Shown: positions 9,294 to 18,200 of the stretch, in pieces
Layout of the letters: each line of letters begins with the position of its first letter
How positions within the stretch are numbered: the first letter of the stretch is position 1
Origin: Ministeria vibrans ATCC 50519
Taxonomy: Eukaryota; Opisthokonta; Filasterea
Direction: 5' to 3'
DNA length: 34,633 nucleotides
Assembly: GCA_943704425.1 (NCBI GenBank)
Contig: CALSCP010001867.1
Location: forward strand, 1,159-35,791
Notes under the pieces: model-generated
Databases searched by the model: none
What the model was told of the DNA's origin: nothing
Seen by the model: the letters and a program-made list of their open reading frames with translations, nothing else
Translations under genes and position numbers: made by a program

Positions 9294-10100
9294 CTATTGA
9301 GTGTGGTCTTCAAAGAGGCCCGACTTGGGAATGTATGTGGTGTGGATAATTTTGGGTGAAGCGTTCGGCACGTCAGAGAGAATGACAGTGCCTGGTGACG
9401 GAAGCCGGCCAAACACTCCCGCAAAGTGTTGGAGACATTCGTTTCGGAGCACCTGACGCGCGGTGATATCCGCCGAAAGTCCTATGTTGTCGGGGAACAG
9501 TTTGACATGGAAGCGCATAAGAATGGACGGGCTGAAGTCGATGTGCTGTCGGAGTGGCCGGGCAAGTGCGTGTGCTACAAAGTTGAGCAACAAGTCGTCG
9601 CAGTGGCCTGCTTGGCTTTGCACGTATGCACGGTTGGCTGTGTTTGCATGGTTCGAGTAGGCATCCATCAGAGAGGTGTGAACAAGACTGAGGCCAGGCA
9701 GAACAAAAATGAACGGTAGGGGTAACATCTTGATAGCACCACCGCCCTGCCCTTGTGAGAGTTCAGCACCTGCTTTTACGTCAAAGTAGATGAATTTGTC
9801 GGGGTACGCGAATCGCCCAAAGACTCCTATAAGAAGCGAATGCTTGTTTGCGGTTTGAGCAGCCCGCTGCAAACTTTGGAAGTCTGTGCGGTCTTCAAAC
9901 ATCAGGTCGTCGTCGTGGAGCAGCACAAAGGTGTCTTGCAGGGCAGCAAGGCCAAGTAGGGTCCGATTGTAACGTGCATTGAGCGAGGAGACGGGCGAGT
10001 GCAAGATGCGCACTCTGCTCGAGAACGTTGCGTCAAGTCTGAGTGGCGGTGGCGGCGAATCGGTGTTCCACACAAGCACAGCCTGAGCAAGGATGTCCCA
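9294..10100 (-). CDS. Exostosin-type (GT64) glycosyltransferase domain, 5' end unresolved
   Basis: A 268-residue open reading, stop TAG at 9294-9296. It resembles the C-terminal GT64 domain of EXT/EXTL enzymes, which transfer N-acetylhexosamine in the secretory pathway. Features in order: ILAQAVLVWNTDSPPPP (EXT: the AQ..V.WN strand), VRILHSPVSSLNARYNR, the metal-binding LLHDDDLMFED (about 9897-9922), a GVFGRFAYPDKFIYF segment, GHCDDLLLNFVAHAL (compare NCEDILMNFLV in EXT), and a short C-terminus. The usual first GT-A strand and N-terminal anchor should lie upstream, but the frame runs into a (TG)n tract and no convincing exon was found between it and the reductase gene stop at 10431. It may have lost its 5' end, or the first exon may be short and hard to see. 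The 10100 boundary is only where similarity fades. Catalytic specificity is not predicted. Confidence 0.7.
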   Translation of the reverse strand, partial: WDILAQAVLVWNTDSPPPPLRLDATFSSRVRILHSPVSSLNARYNRTLLGLAALQDTFVLLHDDDLMFEDRTDFQSLQRAAQTANKHSLLIGVFGRFAYPDKFIYFDVKAGAELSQGQGGGAIKMLPLPFIFVLPGLSLVHTSLMDAYSNHANTANRAYVQSQAGHCDDLLLNFVAHALARPLRQHIDFSPSILMRFHVKLFPDNIGLSADITARQVLRNECLQHFAGVFGRLPSPGTVILSDVPNASPKIIHTTYIPKSGLFEDHTQ

Positions 10101-10103
10101 GGT

Positions 10104-10105
<2 letters not shown>

Positions 10106-10188
<83 letters not shown>
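10106..10188. repeat. (CA)n microsatellite, about 40 units
   Basis: An uninterrupted CA/TG tract directly 5' of the glycosyltransferase coding sequence on the minus strand. Read as protein it gives a meaningless Cys-Val repeat in every frame. On the plus strand it is bounded by CCAG|GTAAAC and TTCTAG, which look like splice sites for the strand opposite to the gene. Confidence 0.95.
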
Positions 10189-10190
<2 letters not shown>

Positions 10191-10430
10191 ACAGAGAGAG
10201 TAGTAACTAACATTGCTATGTTCTAGCTAAATGCGACGCCGCCCCTGTGCGACCCGGCTTCGTCGTCATCATCCTCCCGCAAGCTACCTCGCAAGACTAC
10301 CTCCGATCTCCCTTCCGACTTCTCCTTTCTTTCCAGTGGCCTCACTGCCCTCCCTCCCTTGTAATCCCAATCCCCATCCTTTACTTTTCTTTCTTTCTCT
10401 CTTTATTTATAATGAACACTCTCATTTTGA
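10189..10430. other. Region between the fumarate reductase stop and the GT64 gene
   Basis: On the minus strand this holds an AATAAA (about 10405) that could end the reductase transcript, then purine-rich sequence. No glycosyltransferase exon could be assigned. On the plus strand one frame reads a Ser-rich stretch and another a hydrophobic FVVIIL segment, neither supported as a gene. Confidence 0.55.
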
Positions 10431-12497
10431 TCAGAGCTCGTCCGTCTGCATCACCGTCCACTCTGCCTCCTGGCCCACCCCAAACAACACGACTCGTCGA
10501 CTCGACTCCACAACAAAGTAGCCGGGCCCCGTTTTCACCACCGTGCCCTCCCACTCGCCTACGCCGCCCCTGCGCAGCCGTCCTGCCGTACCCACACCGG
10601 GCAGTCCGCGCCGTTGCAGCGCACTCGCAACCGTCACGCGTGTCCGCACACCTTTTCCGCCCTCCTTTTCCTCTTCCTCGACCACACGCACACTGTGCCA
10701 TGCCCCGTCCTTGGTGTCCATGGCTGTGTGCGGTGCGTTCACTTGCGCCGCCCGTCCTCCCGCAATGCGTCCAAACACAGCACACTCCAGCAGTGAGTTG
10801 CCCGCCAGGCGGTTGCGCCCGTGCACGCCTCCCGTAGCCTCCCCCGCCCCAAACAGCCGGCCGACCGCCGTGCCGTCCGCGCGCAGCAGTGACCCATCGC
10901 TGCTCAGACGCGCCCCGCCCATCGTGTAGTGAATCGCCGGCGTCACCACCGCCACCCACAGCGGCCCATACAGCTCAAAGTGCACCGGAGGGAACACTGT
11001 CTTGCCCGTCTTGGTACACTTGCCGTCTATCATTGCCATGTTGTACTCCTGAAGCGTCTTCTGCACCGCCTGCACCGGCAGCTTCTGCGCGCGTGCAAAC
11101 GACTCCATGTCTTTGTGCTTGGTGAACAATCCCCACTTGCGCGCGTAGAACTCAATGGCAGCCATGCCAAAGCACTCGGCGGCCTCCTTGGGCAGCACTA
11201 GATACGCAAACGCAGGCGTCCACTTGTCCTTCGGCTCCTTCTCATGCGCCTTCAACTGCGCCACATACGCTGGCTCAGGCAGCCCAAACAGCTGTGCGTA
11301 CTCTTCAGCAGGGATTCCCTGCGCCAGTATCTCGCGCGTCACCTCATCGCGCAGCCCCAGCTCATTGACAAAACGCTCCCCTTTTCCATTCAGTAGCACG
11401 CCCCCGCACCCCCGCACCGCCTCGGGGGCAAGAATCTTCGTGTTCGCCATCGCATCGTTGGGATTTACAAAGCCCGTCGGGTGAACCTAACCGAAAAAAA
11501 AAATACAAAAATATATAAATAAATAAATAAACATCCATCCGAGTTTTTGTACGTCTACGTTTCTTGTTTCGTACTTGAACTTGATCAAGATCAATAAGCT
11601 CAACGCCAGCATTGGCAGCAAGAGCAAGGCCGTCGCCGGTCGCATGGGGACCGTTGGTCGTGGGAATATACTGCAGGTGGGGCGCATGCTGGTCAAGCAG
11701 AGTCGGCGAGTACGAGAAGCCGCCTGTCGTCAGGACCACCGCATCCACATCCATCGTCAATGCCTTGCCCGGCTCCGCCTCCCCCGTTTTCACATAGCTG
11801 ACTCCTCGCACCTCTCCACCGCGAACCACCAGTGCCTTGACGGTGGTCGACGTGAGAATGTCAATGCGCTCCGGATCCAGCGTCAAAATGTGCTTCTTAA
11901 GCGCCGAAACAATGTCAAAGCCGACCGGTCGTGGCGATCCGTCCTCCTTGGGCGGCTCGCGATGCGTTCGCTTTGTCGAGTGGCCGCCGCACTGCGTGAG
12001 TGCCGTGAGTGGCACCCCAAACGACTTGATGAACTCCACCGCAGCCGCACTCTGTTGCGTGAGCGTGTTGACCAGGACCGGACTCGAGCGCCGCCCGCCG
12101 CTGGCAAGGGTGTCCTTTGTAAACAGCGCCACCGAGTCGGCGCCAGGCGCCTGTGCTGGCGTGCCGCACGCGTTGATGCCGCTCGTTGCCTTGGCACTGT
12201 TGCCGCCGACCGACTTGTTCTTGTCGATCAGCGTGACGCGTCGCGCTCCGCCGTTGTACGCCTCAATCACCGCAGACAGGCCGGCAAGGCCGCCGCCAAC
12301 GACAACAACGTGCGCGTCGTGCGTCGCTGGCATCACAGGCGTGTCCGTAAGCTCTTCCATGTATTGGCTCGCAAAGAACAATCCACCGCTGTCAAAACAA
12401 GCAATAATCAATATTGCTCGCCACGTCGTCCACAGCCAAATCTCAATATTTTCTCAGCATACCCAACTAGGAGAGTTGTCAGGAGTTTGACAAACAT
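10431..12497 (-). CDS. OSM1: Osm1-like FAD-dependent fumarate reductase with signal peptide and C-terminal TDEL
   Basis: Exons (minus) 12497-12463, 12388-11575 and 11486-10431 give 634 residues. The enzyme reduces fumarate to succinate using bound FAD; yeast Osm1 lets ER oxidative folding pass electrons to fumarate without oxygen. Exon 1 has 35 bases and ends in phase 2. Joined to exon 2 it makes a classic leader, MFVKLLTTLLVGGGLFFASQ. Next come the FAD dinucleotide-binding motif VVVVGGGLAGLSA, VGGNSAKATSGINA, GGHSTKRTHR, VVLTTGGFSYS, DLDQVQ|VHPTGFVNPNDAM (the intron sits at VQ|VH), RFVNELGLRDEVT, TMGGARL and GVHGRNRLAGNSLLECAVFGR. The conserved Arg and His residues of the active site are in place. 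After the usual family end there is an extension of about 110 residues finishing QTDEL, a plausible KDEL-type ER retrieval signal. If exon 1 is not used, translation could start at Met 12360 without the leader. Confidence 0.88.
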
Positions 12498-12612
12498 AAA
12501 ATTTGTCAAAGGAAAAAGACGAAACGGAAAAATAATAACAAAAAATATAATAATATATAAAAATTGAAAGTCGCACTAATCAATTATTAGATCAACTTCA
12601 TTCTCACAACTC
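12498..12612. promoter_or_regulatory. Divergent promoter region between fumarate reductase and DCAF6-like genes
   Basis: The two ATGs, on opposite strands, are 115 bases apart, so transcription must start in both directions from this AT-rich interval. It contains TATATAAAAATT (about 12553) and A-rich stretches, but no motif can be assigned to a specific factor. Short divergent spacing may imply shared regulation. Confidence 0.55.
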
Positions 12613-14687
12613 ATGAGAAACTTACACATTGACGTAGCAAGGCGAGATTGGGATCCTCGAGCGCGCAGAAAGTTTTTGAGCGACGCAAAGGGTACGTTTG
12701 TTGTTGGGAGGTCGTGTCGTCCACGTAGGGACCCCCACGCGTCCCAACCCGTCCGTTGGGCCGGCTCTCCACAACCGCAATCAACAGTTTTCCACGTGGC
12801 TCAGGCGTGGTCTCCTACGAACGCGTCTTTTTTGCGATTTTGGTGGCAAGTTCACCGAAAGTGACAGACGATTTTGTGTGTAGGTCACGCTAGCTTCATC
12901 AAACGACTCAGTCAGACACCCGTGGAGATCAGAGGCCACAGAGGATGTGTGAATACATTGTGTTGGAACGCGACGGGCACTCATCTGTTGTCGGGAAGCG
13001 ACGACAGGCGCTTTTTGATCACGCGTGTGGATGCGACAAGTGCAACGTATTACGTCGAACAGGACATCCAGTCGACGCACATGCACAACATTTTTGCGGC
13101 GCGCTTCTTGCCGGCATGGGACATGTCGCACATTGTGTCGTGCTCGGCCGAGGGACTCGTGGGCTACACCACTGTGGAGCGCAAGGCAATGCAACAGTTT
13201 CAGTGTCACACCGAGCTGGTGTACGACGTGCACGTCATGCCCGCTTCCGCTGCGACCTTCCTCTCGTGTTCCGGCGACGGTACCGTGCGCGAATTTGACG
13301 TGCGGCAGGCCACGAGCTGCGAGTGTGGCGGTGACGACGAACACCATGTGCTCATCAACACGACGCGACTGCGCCCGTCCATGGCCGTCACGGCCATCTC
13401 GACCAACCCACTTCAGCCGTACTACCTTGCGACCGCGTGTAGCGATGGCTACGTGCGCATATACGATCGACGCAGCACAACAGAGCAGTGCGTGAGCATG
13501 TTTGCGCCAGACGCAGTCCTGAGCAACGATGTGAGTGACGAGCATCGTATGACGGCCCTCGAGTACGACTCAACCGGCACTGAGCTGCTTCTTTCCTACT
13601 CGGACCATGACCTGTTCCTTTTCAACGTCGACTCCACCGGCACGCGCACCACCGATGCGTTTGGCAGCAGCAGCGACGATTCCATCAGCAACAGTGACGG
13701 TGAGGACGCAGAGCAAGCGGACGTGGCGCGGCGTCGGGCGCGACTCGAGCGGGCAGCCCAAGCAGAAGAGCACGCACGGGACGAAGAGCAGCTACAGCGC
13801 GAACGAGAGCACCAAGAGCACCAAGAGCGGCAACATCCCCTTGATGCACTCACAACGCGCCTGCGAGAACATCGCCGTCGCGACAACGAAACGGAAACGT
13901 ACGCTACTCTTGCTTGAGATGAAGATGATGAAGATGAACATGTCTAAAAAAAAATCCCTCGATTGGTTTGTAGAATGAGTGCCGATGAGGCCGCGTCGAT
14001 CATTCAGCGCAGTGTGCGCCGTCTCATTGCGCGTCGTCGTCACCACTCTGGTCAGCGCAACCGCCCATTACTGCAAACATGTCGACGTCACACTTACCCA
14101 CTCTCTTGCTGCGCGGATAGGGATTGTACCAAAGCTCATTGGACGGTACACAGGACACGTCAACTCGCGCACAATGATTAAAGAGGCGACCTTCTTTGGA
14201 CGCGACCATGTCATGAGCGGCAGTGATCATGGTCAGATCTTCATCTGGAACAAGACGACTCGGCGCATTGTTCAGTTTGTCAATGTACTCCACTGAGAGT
14301 CAGAGAGAGAATGTGTTGTGTACGCTGATGGTTTTTGTTCGTGTCATATAGGGCGATGGGCAGGTCGTCAACTGTCTTGCAGTTCATCCGACACTGCCTG
14401 TGCTTGCCTGCTCCGGCATCGACGACTCTGCCAAGCTGTTCCGGCCCCTCGAGAGTGCCCCTACCACTCTGTCTGGTCTACATGAGCTCACGACAACCAA
14501 TCGCGAAGAGCGCTCTGCTCGCTCGCACTACCGTCTCGAGCGTTTGCTCGCCAGTCGGCCCGACCTTTTCCTAGAAATGGTTCGCCAGATGTTTGGGCAG
14601 CGCGGAGTGCGGGTGATGACAGGCAGGGACGACGACGATCAGGAGGACGACGATCACGATGAAGAGAATGTCGCTGACACGCTTTAA
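12613..14687 (+). CDS. DCAF6: DCAF6/NRIP-like WD40 protein with IQ motif (CUL4-DDB1 substrate receptor)
   Basis: Exons 12613-12691, 12884-13898, 13974-14050, 14121-14284 and 14352-14687 join in phases 1, 2, 1 and 0 and give 556 residues. DCAF6 is a substrate receptor of CUL4-DDB1 ubiquitin ligases and, in animals, a calmodulin-binding nuclear-receptor cofactor. The order matches DCAF6: a basic N-terminus, then [64 protein letters not shown] (WDxR-like DDB1-docking strands), a charged coiled region, the IQ motif [16 protein letters not shown] (about residues 372-387), and the last propeller blades [32 protein letters not shown] and [13 protein letters not shown]. The long disordered insert of the human protein (860 residues) is nearly absent, leaving a compact form. 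The third intron has an unusual donor, GTCAGC, but it is the one that fits phase and homology. The acidic C-terminus ([13 protein letters not shown]) also occurs in the family. Confidence 0.9.
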
Positions 14688-14828
14688 TTGTGTGAAGTAT
14701 AAAACATAGCTCTCCATTTGATGTATAAAATTACTCTCTCTCTCTCTCTCTCTTTTCGTTTCTTTCCTCTTTCTCTTTTTTGTTTCTCCTTTTTCGTTTC
14801 TTTCCTCTCTCTTTTCGTTTCTTTCCCC

Positions 14829-14901
<73 letters not shown>

Positions 14902-15227
14902 TTCTCTCATTTGCTTTTTTTTTTCTCCCTGCTCCTTCTCTTGTTCTTTTCCTTTTTTCTTCTTTCGTGTGTTAGTTGTTTGATGACGAAATGCGACGAA
15001 AGGTGCGCAAAGAAAAGGCACCGGCGCTGTCGCACGAGACTCCAGCGGCAGTGCACCTCACCCGCCTCTCCTCTGTCTGGTCCTAGCCATCATCAAGACT
15101 TTTTATTATTTTCCAATTGCGCGCACACATATTATTGTTCTGTACACTACTGCGACATTGATGTTGGGCTTTCACTTATTTTACAAAAAACAAAAAAAAA
15201 ACAAACAAAAAAAAAACACTGTTCATG
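14688..15227. other. Intergenic region between convergent genes, with (CT)n arrays
   Basis: The DCAF6-like gene (+) and the NB-ARC/WD40 gene (-) converge here. The region is dominated by pyrimidine-rich sequence (14731-14950), including a (CT)n block of about 60 bases at 14832-14893, and A-rich clusters at 15184-15216. Both transcripts must end here. No gene is supported; open frames over the repeat are low-complexity artefacts. Confidence 0.75.
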
Positions 15228-18200
15228 TCAAGTCGATTCACTGAAGTTGCTTGTCGTGCTGGATCTGCGAGAGCGCACCATGTCAACGAAGGTGCTTGAG
15301 GATCGGCGAGACGGAGTGTCACCCAAGGACGCAGGTACGGGCGTCACCGGGGAGAAATTCGCACAGTCGTCAAAGACATCGTCATCATCGTCCCAGTCAC
15401 GCAGAGCTTTGACCGGGCAGCCAACGGCAAAAGGAAAGAACCCGCGCTCAGGCGCAACAACAAGGAGCGATGTAGAAAACGAGAGGAGACGCGCCTGGCC
15501 ATGCACAGGCACCAGCGCCAGTTGTTCGCCAGTCAACGCATCCCACACACGCACCGTGTTGTCGTCGGAACCCGTCAATGCCCGCACTGTTCCTTTTCGT
15601 TTTTCAGACACCACTGCTATGCGTGTGAGGCTCTTTGTGTGGCCCTCTAACCTGCGTTGCGGGACAAACTGATACGATTCGCTGAGCATTGCCTCAGCTG
15701 CGGTGCTCGCGCCGACCGTCTCTGCGTAGCGATACACATGTGCAACTTTATCGCAGCCAAACACCACGTATTCGCCACTCAACGTGGTTGCCACAGAGTC
15801 AATTCGACTGCCCAGCTTGAACACACACTACACGAAACAGACAAATACGATTAATAAATACAGGACGTCGGCTCTTCGTCTCATACCTCGGGTTCGGCCA
15901 AACTCACACTCCACACGACAACAGTGCCCTGTTTTCCTTTATAAGCGGTGAAAATGCGGTTAGTGGTGCGGTCGCTCGCCAAGGCAACACTAAGTGCGCT
16001 CACAGACTTGTTGTGCCACGCACGCACTGCGGGTACACTGGTGGGTGGCTCGTCGACACGGCACACACGTACGTCCTTTTCAACAGCCCACACGAGATAC
16101 TCGCCCAAGGGAGACAGCGCCAAACAATCTGTGTCGCGCGGCACTTTGAAGTTCTTGAAAGGAGTAAAATTTTCAGCGGAAAGCACTGCTTTCCACAGGC
16201 AAATGTTGCCTTGCATGTCGCAGCTGGCAAAGCTATGTGACTCGCCTGCTACCACAATACATGTGACACACTCAAAGTGCGAGCGAGGGCGCAAGGTCGT
16301 CGGCTGACTCGCCGCGTCGCTCGTTGGAGCGTAGCACAGGATCTCACCGCAACCATCAGACTTGGACAGAAGAATACGATACATTCCTGGGTACTCCATA
16401 ATCGCAAGCGCCTCCACTCTGGGTCGCTGAAGATGTGGTTGACGGTGTAGCGACCACACCCGCAGTGTCGAGTCGAGCGAGCAGCTGAGCACACAGTCAT
16501 TGTTAATGGCCGCACACCCTGTCACGATGTCGCTGTGGCCATACAACGTCGCAACTGGCGCAAAAGCTGCGCTGGAGGTCGAGCGCTTGAGCACCAGCAG
16601 CTCGTTCTGAATGCCACACACAACACATTGACCGTTCGGTGTCAGTGTCATCGCACTGATGTGTGTGTGATCCTGAGACAACACAAGAGGGCGCTCGTTC
16701 ACAGCGTGAAGTTCTCCTTTATCGTCTGTCGCGGCCACTAGCACACCCTGAAGGCCACTTGGCAGGACTACTTGCTCTGCCACTGCAACCGCAAGAATCA
16801 CGCTGTAGGGTTCAAGGTGCATCTGGAAGTTCATGCCCGATGGCACCATGTCAAGGCACCACTCGCGCACCGCCACACGCTCGTCAGCTTTTTCACTCAA
16901 CGTGTCAAACGACCCCCCGCTCAACAGACGCGCGTCACCATGCGTATACGCGAGCCAACGCACCAAGAGCACCCTCGTCGTGCTACTTTCTCCGAGCATG
17001 TGGATGCGTCTCCTATCACTCTCGTCGTCGGTGCTGATGCTGCCGTCCGGCGACACATCGTCGCATAAATTCCACAGCTCAATAGCGCCTGCGCAGCCGC
17101 TGGCGAGCTGATGACCCGTCGACGAGACAGCCAACGCAGACACCTCGCGAGAACGATAGACCCGCAAAGTGAACAGAGTAGTGCACAATGTTGCGTCCCA
17201 CACGCGGATGAACCCGTCTTTGTCGCCACTCATCACGCGAAGAGGCGTACCATCCGTGTGCGCAGGCGCTGTCAGTGCGGTCACTGGGCTTTCGTGACCC
17301 TTGAGCGTGCCCATCAGCGAGAAGTGCGCTAGGTCCCACACACACACATTGGCATCGTCACCACCACTCAGCGCATAACGCCCGCCCGGGACGACTGCAA
17401 TGACACGAATGGCGTCGTGGCCACGGAGCACCGCATCAACGGCGCCGTCGGCGGTTTCCAGAAAAGGATCGCTTTCACAAGCAGGCAGAATGGACAGAGG
17501 GAGGGAAGCGTGGTTAAGCGCGGCGTACAATTCGCGGCAAAGACGCTGTGTGTGTTGGTTCGCGGTGGATCGAGTCTGCAGACGACCATACAATTGCAAA
17601 GCAAGCTCTTGAGGGTTCTCTGGCGAACTCCACTCGACGCCAACCATGAGACGCAGCGTACGACGGAGCAAAGCCACATGGGCGTGCTGTGTGTCGTCCA
17701 GTGAAGACTTGGGCAAGTCGAGGAGACGGTCGCAGTCGTCGATGGGCCCAAAAAGACTACCAGTGCCTCCGACACAAATTCGAAAGTGAATCCAGTCAAA
17801 GGAGCAGAGTAGATCAAAGGCGACGGCGGACTGCTCGCCGTGGATCAGATGGTAGACAAGATGATCGGCAAAGTAGTCATCGGGACTCCAGCAATTGACC
17901 GTGCACTTCTCGTACTGCGCGCGGTACGCGTTTGCAATGCGATTGTGCCATTCGACAATGCGGCCAGCTTTACGACACTCGCTGGCCGCATAGTCATGGT
18001 GGAGTTGGTAGAGGTAGAGCGAAGTCGCGTCGCAGGTGGCGAGTGACGCACGCTCGAGGTTGGCGACAATGGTGTGGCCAACTGACAGCGTCTGATTTTC
18101 GTCAGACCACAGCGTAGACAGAAGCGACAAAGGAATGGGCGTCGCTTTGGGGAAAACCCCCAAAGCGAGATAGCACTCGCGAATGGTCCCGCAGAGTTGC

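Noticed and set aside
9902-10213. Long Cys-Val repeat reading at the start of the glycosyltransferase frame
   Set aside because: It is the translation of the (TG)n microsatellite, which stays open in every frame. It is intron or upstream sequence, not protein.
10247-10929. Plus-strand frames rich in Pro, Arg and Ser
   Set aside because: Most of this lies antisense to the C-terminal part of the fumarate reductase gene, has no recognisable domain, and shows the composition expected for a shadow frame.
12884-13917. DCAF6 as a single-exon WD40 gene ending at 13917
   Set aside because: A donor at 13899 in phase 2 joins exactly to an exon with the IQ motif and then to the [11 protein letters not shown] blade typical of DCAF6, so the stop at 13917 is intronic.
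14718-15021. Leu/Ser- or Arg/Glu-repeat open frames on both strands
   Set aside because: They are translations of the (CT)n array between convergent genes, with no start context, conservation or splice support.
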